Shown here: positions 20,212 through 29,636 of the stretch, in pieces
Layout: each line of letters begins with the position of its first letter
Numbering within the stretch: the first letter of the stretch is position 1
DNA from: Natronococcus occultus SP4
GTDB taxonomy: Archaea; Halobacteriota; Halobacteria; Halobacteriales; Natrialbaceae
Reading direction: 5' to 3'
Assembly: GCF_000328685.1 (NCBI RefSeq)
Contig: NC_019974.1
Coordinates: 3,525,001-3,589,000, forward strand
DNA length: 64,000 nucleotides
Program-made: the position numbers and the translations under genes
Notes under the pieces: model-generated
Seen by the model: only the letters and a program-made list of their open reading frames with translations
Told to the model about the DNA's origin: nothing
Databases searched by the model: none

Positions 20212-20631
20212 ATGAACGAACGGCTGCTGGTCCCGATCAACGACTCGGATCCCGCACGGGCCGCACTCGAGGACGCAACCGAGCTGTTCGATCCCGGGGA
20301 GATCGTCCTGTTGCACGTCCTGGAGATGGACGAGCTCACCCACGGCGCGGCCGGCGCCGCGGCGGGGAGTCTTCGGGACGAACGCGAGGAGGAGGCCGAG
20401 GAGCTGTTCGAAGACGCCCGACAGCGGATCGGCGACGAGGTCTCCGTCGAGACGATCCTCAAGACCGGACAGCCGTCGACGGTGATCGTCGAGGCCGCCG
20501 ACTCGGGCGACATCGACCACATCGTCATGGGGAGCCACGGGCGGTCGGGGATCTCGGGGCTCCTGGTCGGCAGCGTCGCGAAGAACGTAATCGAGAGCTC
20601 GCCGGTTTCAGTGACGATCTCGCGTCCGTAG
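20212..20631 (+). CDS. universal stress protein, single UspA domain
   Basis: A 139-residue UspA protein starting at ATG 20212 (MNERLLVPINDSDPARAAL). The open frame runs further upstream, but the codons before this ATG do not resemble the family. The ATP-loop motif GSHGRSGISGLLVGSVAKNV is complete near the C-terminus. It differs from the double-domain protein at 2174. It is divergent from the band-7 gene and convergent with narK. Confidence 0.9.
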   Translation: MNERLLVPINDSDPARAALEDATELFDPGEIVLLHVLEMDELTHGAAGAAAGSLRDEREEEAEELFEDARQRIGDEVSVETILKTGQPSTVIVEAADSGDIDHIVMGSHGRSGISGLLVGSVAKNVIESSPVSVTISRP

Positions 20632-20694
20632 GGATCGACGCCGACCCCTGATCGCTCGTTTTTTGCCGTTCGTCGGAAACCGACGCGGGTCGGC

Positions 20695-22038
20695 TCAGTG
20701 CATCGCGGACTCGTCGATCTCCTCGGCAGGTTCGGGACCGTAGAACTTCAGCAGGACCGAGACGGCGACACAGATCGCGCTCAGTCCCGCGATGACGACG
20801 AACCCGCGAGCGTAGCCGATCTCGCCGTAGACGTCCACGAACACGCCGAGGATCGGGAGGACGAGGAGCGTCCCGGCGCCGCCGATCCCGCCGATCCAGC
20901 CCGAGGCGCCACCGACGGCGTCGGGGACGTACTTCGGGACAAGTTCGAACACCGCCGCGTTCGCGACACCCATCCCGGTACCCAGTATCATCATCCCGAC
21001 GAAAGCAGGGATCACGGCCTGGGAGACGGTGGCGATGGCGGCGCCGACCACCATTACGGCGAAGCTGACGGCGGCGACGTTCTCGCCGCCGAACCGGTCG
21101 CTCAGGCTGCCGCCGGGAATTCTGACCAGCGAACCGTAGACGACGAAGACGCCCGCGAACAGCCCCGCCATCGCGAGGCTCATCCCGTGAAAGAGGTTCC
21201 AGTAGGTCGGGTACCACGTCGTCAGCGCGGTGAAACCACCCCCGTAGGAGACGGTGTAGAGGAAGACGAGGACCCAGGTCCAGTAGTTCGTCGAGGACTC
21301 CTTCAGGGAGTCCCACGTCCCGCCACCCGGGAAGACCTCCTGACCCAGGTCCTCGGCGACGCTCTGTGCTCGGTCGCTGTCGAGCCCTTTGTCGAGGAGC
21401 TGGAAGTAGTACGGGTTCGCGCCGTAGGCAAAGTACAGCGCGGTCGCGGCGAGCATGAAGACGAGCCAGCTCGAGTACGCCAGCGCCAGTCCCGCGACGC
21501 CGATGAGAAAGGGGATAACGGAGTTGACGATCCCCGGACCGATGTTACCGGCACCGCCGAAGACGCCCATCGCGAACCCCTGTTTGTCCTCGGGGAACCA
21601 GTAGGAGGTCTGTGCGATCCCGACCGAGAACGTCGCGCTACCGGCGCCCGCCAGGATCCCGAATACGAGCAGCGGGACGTAGAGATGGGAGCCGAAGTTG
21701 TCGGGATAGAACAGGAACAGTGTTCCGACTAGGCCGACGAACCCGACGAGCGTCGTTCCCATGAGGATGAGAATGGGCTTTCGCGCGCCGATGTCGTCGA
21801 CCCAGGCGCCAAACGGCACCCGGAGCAACACCTTGCTGATGTGGGGCGAGGAGAGCAATAGTCCCAGAAGCGCCCCCGAGATACCGAGCGCCTCCTGAAA
21901 CGTCGGCCCCGCAACGCCGTAGAAGGCGATTGTCGTGAGACCGGCGAAAAACGACAGCGTCGCCATCACTAACCCACGTCTGGGGCTACCCGAGAGATCG
22001 TACTCCGACCTGTGATCTACGTCCTGGCCCATACGCAC
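20695..22038 (-). CDS. narK: NarK-type nitrate/nitrite transporter (MFS)
   Basis: A 447-residue major facilitator with 12 predicted membrane segments. The nitrate-porter signature, glycine-rich with Asn (GVFGGAGNIGPG), lies in segment 5, and a related glycine-rich stretch in segment 11 (VGGASGWIGGIGGAG) matches the NNP family. The first loop is VDDIGARKP, the standard MFS loop. It should move nitrate in or nitrite out at the cytoplasmic membrane. No nitrate reductase genes are in the window. A short palindrome lies upstream of the start (22083-22095). Confidence 0.88.
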   Translation of the reverse strand: MRMGQDVDHRSEYDLSGSPRRGLVMATLSFFAGLTTIAFYGVAGPTFQEALGISGALLGLLLSSPHISKVLLRVPFGAWVDDIGARKPILILMGTTLVGFVGLVGTLFLFYPDNFGSHLYVPLLVFGILAGAGSATFSVGIAQTSYWFPEDKQGFAMGVFGGAGNIGPGIVNSVIPFLIGVAGLALAYSSWLVFMLAATALYFAYGANPYYFQLLDKGLDSDRAQSVAEDLGQEVFPGGGTWDSLKESSTNYWTWVLVFLYTVSYGGGFTALTTWYPTYWNLFHGMSLAMAGLFAGVFVVYGSLVRIPGGSLSDRFGGENVAAVSFAVMVVGAAIATVSQAVIPAFVGMMILGTGMGVANAAVFELVPKYVPDAVGGASGWIGGIGGAGTLLVLPILGVFVDVYGEIGYARGFVVIAGLSAICVAVSVLLKFYGPEPAEEIDESAMH

Positions 22039-22082
22039 GAGAATTGTCTCTTATCAAATAATTTCCTGCCTTCGCCATAAGG

Positions 22083-22095
22083 CCCACTTAGTGGG
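22083..22095. promoter_or_regulatory. short palindrome upstream of narK
   Basis: A 5-bp-arm palindrome (CCCAC, TTA, GTGGG) about 45-57 bases upstream of the narK start codon, beyond the likely AT-rich promoter element at about 22050-22065. It could be an operator for a nitrate- or oxygen-responsive regulator, but short palindromes occur by chance in GC-rich DNA. Confidence 0.25.
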
Positions 22096-22232
22096 GGAAG
22101 AAGCTCTAAAATACGGCCTTCTGTACGAGGGTGCACAAAAATATCTGAAGGAGTAACAGTTTGAGTTGGACTGGGTGGCGGCGACGAGAGCAGGTGAGCA
22201 CCCTTAAGAGCCGCCGGAAACAGGGTTCGCGT

Positions 22233-23357
22233 ATGCAACCGCGCGACCTGTCCGACCACGTCGCTTACGAGGCGGGTCGAGGCATCGAGGAGGTCGCCCG
22301 CGAACTCGGGCGCGACCCCTCGGAGTTCATCAAGCTCGCCTCGAACGAGAACCCTCACGGCCCCTCCCCCGCGGCCGCCGACGCGATCCGGGAGGCCGCC
22401 GGGAGCGTGAGTTCCTACCCCAAATCCACCCACACCGACCTCACCGACGCGGTCGCCGACCGCTGGGCCGTCGACCCCGCGCAGGTCTGGCTCGCCAACG
22501 GCGGCGACGGTGCGATCGACTACCTCTCCCGGGCGATCCTCGAGCCCGGCGAGGACGTCCTGGTCCCCTCGCCGGGCTTTGCCTACTACGGGATGAGCGC
22601 ACGCTTTCACCACGGCGGAGTTCGGGAGTACGTCCTCGATCGCGAGGCCGACTTCGCCCAGACCCCCGAGACGGTGCTGTCGGCCTACGACGGCGAGCGG
22701 ATCGTCTACCTCACGAGTCCGCACAACCCCTCGGGGTCGACGATCGAGCTCGCGGCCGTCGAACGGATCGCCGACGAGACCGACGAGGACACCCTCGTCG
22801 TCGTCGACGAGGCCTACGGCGAGTTCGCCGACGTCGACAGCGCCGTGGCCCTGCTCGAGGGCCGGGACGGGTTCGACGCACGCGACGATGTCGCCGTCCT
22901 GCGGACGTTCTCGAAGGCCTACGGTCTCGCGGGCGTCCGCCTGGGCTATGCGATCGTCCCCGCGGAGTGGGCCGACGCCTACGCCCGCGTGAACACCCCC
23001 TTCGCCGCCAGCGAGATCGCCTGTCGGGCGGGGCTGGCCGCGATCGATGACGACGAGCACGTCGAGCGAACCGTCGCGACGGCCCGGAGCTCCCGAGCGT
23101 ACATGCGCGAACACCTCGACGCCCGGGTCTGGCCCAGCGAGGGGAACTTCGTGCTCGCGGCGGTCGGCGACGCGACGACCGTCGCCGAGGAGCTCCAGCA
23201 GCGGGGCGTCATCGTTCGGGACTGCTCGAGTTTCGGCCTGCCGGGCTGTATCCGGATCACCTGCGGTACCGAAGCAGAGACCGAACGCGCCGTCGAGGCG
23301 GTAAACGCCGTCCTCGCGGGTCGTTCGACCGAGCGAGAGGAGGTGACCGACGCGTGA
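22233..23357 (+). CDS. hisC: histidinol-phosphate aminotransferase
   Basis: A 374-residue class-II PLP aminotransferase of histidine biosynthesis. The start at ATG 22233 gives the family N-terminus MQPRDLSDHVAYEAGRG. Key segments are IKLASNENPHGPSP, the LANGGDGAIDYL helix, LTSPHNPSG, VVVDEAYGEFAD and the PLP lysine in TFSKAYGLAGVRLGYA. Its stop overlaps the GTG of the next gene by 4 bases, so it begins a three-gene operon. Confidence 0.95.
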   Translation: MQPRDLSDHVAYEAGRGIEEVARELGRDPSEFIKLASNENPHGPSPAAADAIREAAGSVSSYPKSTHTDLTDAVADRWAVDPAQVWLANGGDGAIDYLSRAILEPGEDVLVPSPGFAYYGMSARFHHGGVREYVLDREADFAQTPETVLSAYDGERIVYLTSPHNPSGSTIELAAVERIADETDEDTLVVVDEAYGEFADVDSAVALLEGRDGFDARDDVAVLRTFSKAYGLAGVRLGYAIVPAEWADAYARVNTPFAASEIACRAGLAAIDDDEHVERTVATARSSRAYMREHLDARVWPSEGNFVLAAVGDATTVAEELQQRGVIVRDCSSFGLPGCIRITCGTEAETERAVEAVNAVLAGRSTEREEVTDA

Positions 23358-23890
23358 GAGTCGCCGTCACGGGCACCCCGGGAACCGGGAAGACGACGGC
23401 GACGGAGCGACTCGAGGCGACGCTCGAGGACGCGAACGACGGCGACGAGCCCGAGGTCGTCCACCTCAACGAGATCCTCGAGGACGAGGAGCTCTACACC
23501 GAGGTCGACGCCGACCGCGAGAGCAAGATCGCGGACCTCGACGCGCTCTCGGAGTGGCTTGCGGACCGCGAGGACGTCGTCGTCGAGTCCCACCTCGCAC
23601 ACCACTTCGACGCCGACCGCGTGGCGGTGCTTCGCTGCGAGCCCGCCCAGCTCGAAGAGCGGCTGCTCGATCGCGGCGAGAGCGAGGCCAAGGCCCGTGA
23701 GAACGCCGAGAGCGAGGCTCTGGACGTCGTGCTGGCCGAGGCCGTCGAGGCCCACGGCCTCGAGTCGGTCTACGAGATCGACACGACCGACCGCGATCCC
23801 GAGGCGGTCGCCGAGGAGCTCGCGGCCGTCCTCGCGGGCGATCGGGAGCCAAGCGCCGGCGAGGTCGACTTCGTGGGGTATCTCGAATGA
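23354..23890 (+). CDS. adenylate kinase family protein (AK6/Fap7-like)
   Basis: A 178-residue P-loop nucleotide kinase; the Walker A is GTPGTGKTTA at residues 7-16. The overall layout fits the archaeal AK6/Fap7 family, whose eukaryotic members act in 18S rRNA maturation as well as NMP phosphorylation (family knowledge). The GTG start at 23354 overlaps the hisC stop, and its own stop overlaps the next gene by 4 bases. No other start fits the P-loop position. Confidence 0.88.
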   Translation: MRVAVTGTPGTGKTTATERLEATLEDANDGDEPEVVHLNEILEDEELYTEVDADRESKIADLDALSEWLADREDVVVESHLAHHFDADRVAVLRCEPAQLEERLLDRGESEAKARENAESEALDVVLAEAVEAHGLESVYEIDTTDRDPEAVAEELAAVLAGDREPSAGEVDFVGYLE

Positions 23891-24498
23891 CGCTCGATCA
23901 GCTCCGCCCGTACGTCACGGGCGTCCTCGATCCGTTCGTCGAGGGGTTCGATCGGCTGGGGATGACTCCTAACGGCGTCAGTCTGCTGGCGTTCGGGATG
24001 GCCGTACTGGCGGCGCTCGCCTTTCTGCTGGGGGGGCGAGCTTCCCCGATTTGGTTCGTCGCGGCCGCAATACTGGTCTTTCTGAACGGCTGGCTCGACG
24101 TCATCGACGGGGCCCTGGCCCGCGAACAGAACGTCGCCTCCGCGGGCGGAGACCTGCTCGATCACGTTATTGACCGCTACGCCGACATCGTCATCATCGC
24201 CGGGCTCGCGGCCGGCATCGAGAGCTACTTCCTGGGCTTTCTGGCTGTAACCGGGGTAGTGATGACCTCCTATCTCGGTACCCAGGCCCAGGCCGTCGGC
24301 CTCGATCGGGTCTACGGCGGGCTCATCGGGCGCGCGGACCGGCTGGTGATCATCGGCCTCGTCGGCTTTCTGGCCTACCCGTTCTCGGGGACGTACGGTG
24401 GGCTGACGCTGATCGGCTGGCTGCTGGTCTTTCTGGCAGTCGTCGGCCACGTCACCGCGCTCCAGCGGTTCTACTACGCCTGGATCGCACTCGATTGA
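23887..24498 (+). CDS. CDP-alcohol phosphatidyltransferase
   Basis: A 203-residue integral membrane enzyme of phospholipid head-group attachment. The diagnostic motif DG(x)2AR(x)8G(x)3D(x)3D begins at DVIDGALARE and ends at LLDHVIDRYAD, with all acidic residues present. Five or six membrane segments surround it. It may make archaetidylglycerol- or archaetidylinositol-type lipids; the acceptor alcohol is not predictable. It is coupled by a 4-base overlap to the AK6-like gene. Confidence 0.92.
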   Translation: MTLDQLRPYVTGVLDPFVEGFDRLGMTPNGVSLLAFGMAVLAALAFLLGGRASPIWFVAAAILVFLNGWLDVIDGALAREQNVASAGGDLLDHVIDRYADIVIIAGLAAGIESYFLGFLAVTGVVMTSYLGTQAQAVGLDRVYGGLIGRADRLVIIGLVGFLAYPFSGTYGGLTLIGWLLVFLAVVGHVTALQRFYYAWIALD

Positions 24499-24588
24499 TC
24501 GTCCGGACCCCCGGCAAACGCCGCGACCGCCGCGTTACCGCCCGACTTCGCCGCATGGTTTATGACGCCCCGCGATATAGGTTCGAGC

Positions 24589-25131
24589 ATGGTTCAATGC
24601 GAGATGTGTGGCACCGAGACGTCGTCTCCGAAGACGATCAAGGTGGAGGGTGCGAAGTTAGACGTGTGTTCGAGCTGTACCGAGTTCGGGACGGAGGTGA
24701 AACAGCCGAGTAGCTCGAGTTCGTCGACGAAGTACTCGACCGATTCGGGCTCCTCGGGGTCGGGTTCCGGCAGCGCTGCGAGCGGTGGCTCGACGTCCTC
24801 GAGTTCGAGCGCGGGCGGCTCGCGCCGGCAGGACATGTTCGACGACATGGACGAGCTGGCGACCGACTACGACGATCTCGTGCGTAACGCCCGCGAGGAC
24901 GCGGGGCTGAGCCAGTCCGAGCTGGCGAACGAACTCAACGAGAAGGCGAGTCTCATCCGGAAGATCGAACGGGGTGATACCCTCCCCAGCGACCAGGTGC
25001 AGTCGAAACTCGAGAGCTTCCTCGGGGTCGATCTGAGCGCCGAGGGCGGGTCCGCCGAGGACTCGGAGTGGTCTGGCGGGTCGGCGACGGGCAGCTACAC
25101 GCTCGGCGACGTCGTCAAGCGCAAGGACTGA
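24589..25131 (+). CDS. multiprotein bridging factor aMBF1
   Basis: A 180-residue transcription coactivator homologue. An N-terminal zinc ribbon (CEMC ... CSSC, residues 4-30) is followed by a serine/glycine-rich linker (about 40-78). The C-terminal XRE-type HTH domain has LVRNAREDAGLSQSELAN and KASLIRKIERGDTLPS. The ATG at 24589 starts exactly at the zinc ribbon; the longer frame upstream is unlikely. A TATA-like GATATAG sequence lies about 15 bases before the ATG, suggesting a leaderless transcript. The long Ser/Gly linker is unusual even for haloarchaea. Confidence 0.93.
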   Translation: MVQCEMCGTETSSPKTIKVEGAKLDVCSSCTEFGTEVKQPSSSSSSTKYSTDSGSSGSGSGSAASGGSTSSSSSAGGSRRQDMFDDMDELATDYDDLVRNAREDAGLSQSELANELNEKASLIRKIERGDTLPSDQVQSKLESFLGVDLSAEGGSAEDSEWSGGSATGSYTLGDVVKRKD

Positions 25132-25270
25132 GGCGATCCGCTGTACCGGGTTCCCGGAGCGACCGTAGGACGGCTCGCGGTCGTCGGAACTGACGTCCGG
25201 GAGTTCGTCCGAGCAGGCTTCACGCCCCCGACTCGCAAGCTATTTCTTTCCCGGGACGGGCGTCTCTCGT

Positions 25271-25915
25271 ATGTTCGTTCTCGTCAACCTCAAGACCTAC
25301 CCGTGCGATCCGATCGAGGTCGCGGAGGCCGTTCGCGACGTCGACGACCGGACCGACGCCCGCCTGGCGGTCGCCCCGCAGGCCGCCCACCTCGAGCGCG
25401 TCGCCGAGACGGGGGTCGAGACCTGGGCCCAGCACGTCGATCCGATCGAGCACGGCAGTAACACCGGACAGACGCTCGCGGAGTCGGTCGCCGACGCGGG
25501 CGCCGACGGAACGCTGATCAACCACTCCGAACAGCGGCTGAAGCTCGCCGACATCGACGGCTCGGTACGCGCGGCCGAGCGGGCCGGTCTGGAGACGGTC
25601 GTCTGTGCGAACAACCCGGCCCAGATCGGCGCCGCCGCGGCGCTGGGTCCCGACGCCGTCGCGGTCGAGCCGCCCGAGCTCATCGGTACCGGGACGCCCG
25701 TCAGCCAGGCCGACCCCGACGTCGTCGAGGACGCGGTCGACGCCGCCGCTGGCGTCGACGCGGACGTCTCGGTCCTCTGTGGTGCGGGCATCAGCACCGG
25801 CGAGGACGTCGTCGCCGCGGGTGATCTCGGCGCGGAGGGCGTGTTGCTGGCAAGCGGGGTCGCGAAGGCCGACGATCCGACCGCCGCGCTCGAGGACCTG
25901 GTCGACCCGCTCTGA
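25271..25915 (+). CDS. tpiA: triosephosphate isomerase
   Basis: A 214-residue archaeal-type triosephosphate isomerase, which interconverts dihydroxyacetone phosphate and glyceraldehyde 3-phosphate. The substrate lysine is in VLVNLKTYP, the catalytic histidine in [10 protein letters not shown], the catalytic glutamate in [11 protein letters not shown] and the phosphate-binding glycines in CGAGISTG and LLASGVAK. The short length is typical of archaeal tetrameric enzymes. Confidence 0.96.
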   Translation: MFVLVNLKTYPCDPIEVAEAVRDVDDRTDARLAVAPQAAHLERVAETGVETWAQHVDPIEHGSNTGQTLAESVADAGADGTLINHSEQRLKLADIDGSVRAAERAGLETVVCANNPAQIGAAAALGPDAVAVEPPELIGTGTPVSQADPDVVEDAVDAAAGVDADVSVLCGAGISTGEDVVAAGDLGAEGVLLASGVAKADDPTAALEDLVDPL

Positions 25916-25955
25916 GCGGGAACCGTTTTTCCCGGTGCCGACCGAACTCGCGGAC

Positions 25956-26345
25956 ATGAGTTCGGACCACGCCGTCGAAACCGCACTCGAGAACCGACTG
26001 ATGAGCAACGGCATCTACGTCACCGACGTCTCCTGGCCCGACGGCGGATCCGACGAACCCGTCGACGGCGCGGCGATCGACCTCGAGTACGAGACCGTCG
26101 CCGAGGCGTCGTTCGTGACGACCGACGAGGTAAGCGCCGTCGTCCGCATGTTGCTCGCGGTCGCCGAGGAGCGCGGGTGGACCCCGGGACGCCTCGAGGC
26201 CACCTCGCTGTCGACCGACGGCGACCGCAGAGGACACTGGCACGTCGAAGGCGAGTGGTTCGCCGGCCTCGGCGTGGAGCTCACGGAAACGGAGTTCTCC
26301 CAGCGGGTCCTCGCGACGGTCAGTCGACCGCCCGAGGCCGAGTAG
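25956..26345 (+). CDS. conserved-looking haloarchaeal protein
   Basis: A 129-residue acidic protein with no domain that I recognise. It has an N-terminal helix (HAVETALENRLMSNGIYV), an acidic core and a C-terminal half with several tryptophans (ERGWTP, GHWHVEGEWFAGL). It lies 40 bases after tpiA in the same direction and may be co-transcribed. Amino-acid composition and codon use are those of a real haloarchaeal gene. Confidence 0.75.
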   Translation: MSSDHAVETALENRLMSNGIYVTDVSWPDGGSDEPVDGAAIDLEYETVAEASFVTTDEVSAVVRMLLAVAEERGWTPGRLEATSLSTDGDRRGHWHVEGEWFAGLGVELTETEFSQRVLATVSRPPEAE

Positions 26346-26408
26346 CGTCACCGCCGCCCACGGGGGCGAACCGGGACACCGATATGGACGCGGTCGCGAG
26401 AGTCGAGT

Positions 26409-26831
26409 ATGGACACACCAGCCCGCTCGCCTGCGTCCGGGATCGGTCGGGACGTCCTCGCGCTCGGGGCGGTCGATATCGCCATACTCGCCGTGATCAT
26501 CGTCGTTGGCCAGCTGAGCCACGGCGTCGAACCGCTCGCGGAGCCGCTGGTCGCCCTCGAGACGGTCGTCCCCTTCGCCGTCGGCTGGCTCGTGATGGCG
26601 CCGCTGGCGGGGCTTTACGCTCCCGGGGTCGCGACGTCGCTCACCCGTACCGTCCGCGTGACGACGGTGGCGTGGGTCGCGGCGGCAAACGTCGGGATGA
26701 TCCTGCGGGCGTCAGCGCTGTTCGACGGCGGCGCAGCCTGGCCGTTCCCGCTCGTGATGACCGGGTTCGGACTCCTCGTGCTCGTCGGCTGGCGCGGCGC
26801 CTACGCGGCGTACGCAGACACGCGACGGTAG
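26409..26831 (+). CDS. DUF3054-type membrane protein
   Basis: A 140-residue protein with four predicted membrane segments (ALGAVDIAILAVIIVVG, VVPFAVGWLVMAPLAGLY, TVAWVAAANVGMILRA and LVMTGFGLLVLVGWRGAYA). This layout and the PLAGLY loop match my recollection of the DUF3054 family; the function is unknown. Confidence 0.75.
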   Translation: MDTPARSPASGIGRDVLALGAVDIAILAVIIVVGQLSHGVEPLAEPLVALETVVPFAVGWLVMAPLAGLYAPGVATSLTRTVRVTTVAWVAAANVGMILRASALFDGGAAWPFPLVMTGFGLLVLVGWRGAYAAYADTRR

Positions 26832-27185
26832 CGCTCACGGGATCACTGTCACCCGCGACTCGCGCGGATTCCTCTCGATTTCGATAGTATGTTCTCGCCG
26901 ATACGTACGAGCTAAAATATAATGATTGTTAGTGTTCGGTATGCGTTCGGATCGTCGGCTACAGAAACACTCTCTCGGCCGATTCAGCGGAATCACAACT
27001 CACGTTCCACCGAATCGACCCGGAGAGCGACTACTCATCTCCCTGATTACGCGCTATCCTAATTCACACAACCAATCTATAAGTTATACGTATTTGCTCC
27101 CCCAGATACGAGTTAGAAACCGGTTCACTATCAGCTAATTATGGGAAACACTTATATCGTCATTCCGCATAGTATAGTATAGATT
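26832..27185. other. AT-rich intergenic region
   Basis: A 354-base gap with strongly AT-rich DNA from about 26880 to 27185. A 70-codon open frame at 26926-27138 lacks the acidic composition of haloarchaeal proteins and is probably not a gene. The last 50 bases (around 27140-27180) contain TATA-like sequence suited to the small gene that follows. Confidence 0.5.
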
Positions 27186-27401
27186 ATGACTGGATATTAC
27201 GACATTGTTCTGGGCCTCATTCCGGTCGCACTGCTCGGTATCACCGCCGCGCTGACGTTCGTCGGCCTGTCGATGACGGCAGCGATACCGGCCGGCGCCT
27301 TCGCCGCGATGGTGCTCATCGGCCACGCAATGTTCGTCAACGCCCCGGTCGATTCGACCGAGGACGTCCAGTCGACCCATCAGCCGGTCAACGCGGACTG
27401 A
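27186..27401 (+). CDS. small two-segment membrane protein
   Basis: A 71-residue protein starting MTGYYDIVLGLIPVALLGI, with two hydrophobic segments (LIPVALLGITAALTFVGLS and AIPAGAFAAMVLIGHAMFV) and a short hydrophilic tail. The composition changes sharply from the AT-rich upstream DNA, as expected for a real gene. Function unknown; proteins of this size and topology are common in haloarchaea. Confidence 0.75.
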   Translation: MTGYYDIVLGLIPVALLGITAALTFVGLSMTAAIPAGAFAAMVLIGHAMFVNAPVDSTEDVQSTHQPVNAD

Positions 27402-27444
27402 TCTAGCCGGTATCCCTTTCTCCCTTCCGGCCGTCGTCTCGTTC

Positions 27445-28443
27445 GTGACCGACACCCTGTTTCTGACCAGCGACGACGTCGCCGGGCTCGCAACGCCCGC
27501 CGAGTACGTCGACGCCGTCCGCGAGGGGTATCAACAGCGTGGGACGGGTGCTCCGGCCGAGCCCCGCTCGAAACTCGTCCGCGAGGAGCCCTCCGGGATG
27601 CTCACGGGGTACGCCGCGATCCTCCCAGATAGCGGAGTAATGGGCGCCTACACCTACACCGCCGGGTTCGGCGCCGAGGACGCCTGGTTCGTGCTGTCGC
27701 TGTTCGACGCCGACAGCGGCGAGCCCCTGGCACTGTTCGACGGGGCGAGCCTGAACCCGTTCAAAACCGGCGCGACGGGTGCTGTCGGCGTCGACGCCCT
27801 GGCCCGCGAGGACGCGACGACGCTTGCGGTGATCGGCAGCGGCGCCCAGGCCCGGGGCCAGCTGCGCGCGACCGCGACCGTCCGCGACCTGACCGAGGTT
27901 CGAGTCTACTCGCCGACCGTCGAGAACCGCGAGGCGTTCGCGGCCGACTTCGACGCCGAGCTCGCTGCCGACGTCCGGGCGGTCGGCTCGAGCACCGACG
28001 CCGTCGCCGGCGCGGATATCGTGATCACGGCGACGCGGGCGAGCGAACCGGTGTTCGACGGCGACGTCCTCGAGCCCGGCACCCACGTGACGGCGATGGG
28101 CCAGTACGGCACCGACGGCCGCGAGCTGGACACGACGACGATCGAACGAGCGACGTACGTGCCCGACCTCCGCGAGCGGGCGACTCACGACGCCGGAGCC
28201 TTCCTCGCGGCGCTGGAGGACGGCGCCGTCGGCGAGGACCACGTCCACGCCGATCTCGGCGAGGTCGTCGCCGGGATCGAACCGGGGCGGACGAGCGCCG
28301 AGGAGCTCACCGTCTTCGACAGCGGCGGCACCGGGGTCGAGACCGTCGCCGCTGCCGGACTGCTCTACGAACGGGCCCGGGAGGCGGGGCTCGGCACCGA
28401 GATCTCGTTCGCACCGGCGAGCGAGGCGCTCACCGGGGACTGA
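27445..28443 (+). CDS. ornithine cyclodeaminase / mu-crystallin family
   Basis: A 332-residue NAD(P)-dependent oxidoreductase. The nucleotide-binding Rossmann motif is VIGSGAQARGQL, preceded by the FKTGATGAVGVDALA segment typical of the ornithine cyclodeaminase, alanine dehydrogenase and mu-crystallin group. A GTG at 27445 is the start. Members catalyse deamination or imine reduction of amino acids; the substrate (ornithine, alanine, proline) cannot be told from sequence. Confidence 0.88.
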   Translation: MTDTLFLTSDDVAGLATPAEYVDAVREGYQQRGTGAPAEPRSKLVREEPSGMLTGYAAILPDSGVMGAYTYTAGFGAEDAWFVLSLFDADSGEPLALFDGASLNPFKTGATGAVGVDALAREDATTLAVIGSGAQARGQLRATATVRDLTEVRVYSPTVENREAFAADFDAELAADVRAVGSSTDAVAGADIVITATRASEPVFDGDVLEPGTHVTAMGQYGTDGRELDTTTIERATYVPDLRERATHDAGAFLAALEDGAVGEDHVHADLGEVVAGIEPGRTSAEELTVFDSGGTGVETVAAAGLLYERAREAGLGTEISFAPASEALTGD

Positions 28444-28615
28444 TCGTCGTCGCCATCGGCGTTCCGGAGCCGTCGGATAGTGGGGGGTTACGAGCTCGTC
28501 ACCGACGGCAATCGCAGGCTACGCCGTCGCTTCGCCTCGCCAACGTTTAATTTCTGGTGTAATTCCTGCGAAACCGTAGGGGCGTTCAAACGTCTCGGCT
28601 CCCTACGACCGACCT

Positions 28616-29632
28616 ATGCCCAGTGCGGCCGAGCTCGTCGCGATCCTCGAGTGTCGCGACTCGCTGGCGATCGCCTGTCACGACAACCCCGATCCCGACT
28701 GTCTGGCTAGCGCGCTTGCGCTCGAGACGATCGCCGACGAGGCCGGTATCGAGGACGTGACCATCGCCTACGGCGGCGAGATCTCCCACCAGCAAAACCG
28801 CGCGTTCGTCTCCTTGCTCGAGCTCTCGCTGCGAGCGCTCGCGGAGACCGACGTCGGGGACTACGACGCAGTCGCGTTCGTCGACCACTCCCAGCCTGGC
28901 GCCAACACCGAGCTCCCGGCGACGGTTCGACCCGAGATCGTGGTCGATCACCATCCCGGCGACCCCGTCGAAGGCGAGTTCGTCGACGTCCGCGTCGACT
29001 ACGGTGCGACCGCGACGATCTTCGTCGAGTACCTCGAGGAGCTCGGAATCGAGCCGACCTCGCGGCTGGCGTCGGCGCTGCTCTTTGCCCTCCACCGCGA
29101 GCGGCTCGACTTCGTCCGCAACCCGACCGCCCGTGAGTACGAGACGGCGCTGGCGATCTACCCGCGGGCCGACCTCGAACTTCTCGACCAGCTGTACGGC
29201 AGCGCCTTCTCCGCGCCGACGCTGGACGCGATCGGGCGGGCGATCGCGACCCGCCAGCAACGGGGGTCCTCGATGGTCGCGACCGTCGGGCGAACCACCG
29301 AAACCGACGCCTTACCCCAGGCCGCGGACTACTTGCTCAACCTGGAGGGGGTGGACACGGTGTTGGTCTACGGCGTCGTCGACGACGCGATCCGGCTGAG
29401 TGCCCGCTCGATCGATCCCGCGATCCACATCGGCGAGGCCGTAAGCGACGGGTTCGACGAGCTTGGCTCCGCGGGCGGCCACCACGACATGGCCGGCGGC
29501 CGGATCGAGCTGGCGGCGATCGCCGAGGACGTCGACCCCGACGCCAGGGACCTGCTGACGGTCGTCGGCAGTCGGCTGCCCAAGCGGTTTTTCGCGGTCC
29601 TCGAACCCGAAACCGACGCAGACGACGCGTGA
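28616..29632 (+). CDS. DHH-family phosphoesterase
   Basis: A 338-residue RecJ/NrnA-like phosphoesterase. Metal-binding motifs appear in order: CHDNPDPDCLAS (motif I), FVDHSQPG (motif II), VVDHHPGD (the DHH motif) and, in the C-terminal DHHA1 domain, GSAGGHHDMAGG. Members degrade nano-RNA, pAp or cyclic dinucleotides or act as exonucleases; the exact substrate is open. It converges with the Hsp20 gene, with a 4-base gap. Confidence 0.92.
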   Translation: MPSAAELVAILECRDSLAIACHDNPDPDCLASALALETIADEAGIEDVTIAYGGEISHQQNRAFVSLLELSLRALAETDVGDYDAVAFVDHSQPGANTELPATVRPEIVVDHHPGDPVEGEFVDVRVDYGATATIFVEYLEELGIEPTSRLASALLFALHRERLDFVRNPTAREYETALAIYPRADLELLDQLYGSAFSAPTLDAIGRAIATRQQRGSSMVATVGRTTETDALPQAADYLLNLEGVDTVLVYGVVDDAIRLSARSIDPAIHIGEAVSDGFDELGSAGGHHDMAGGRIELAAIAEDVDPDARDLLTVVGSRLPKRFFAVLEPETDADDA

Positions 29633-29636
29633 GTCC

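Noticed and set aside
20695..22038. Oxalate/formate-antiporter assignment for the MFS gene
   Set aside because: The glycine/asparagine-rich signature in segment 5 fits nitrate/nitrite porters better.
26926..27138. 70-codon frame in an AT-rich gap
   Set aside because: It is basic and Ser/Asn/Arg-rich, unlike haloarchaeal proteins, with no convincing start signal.
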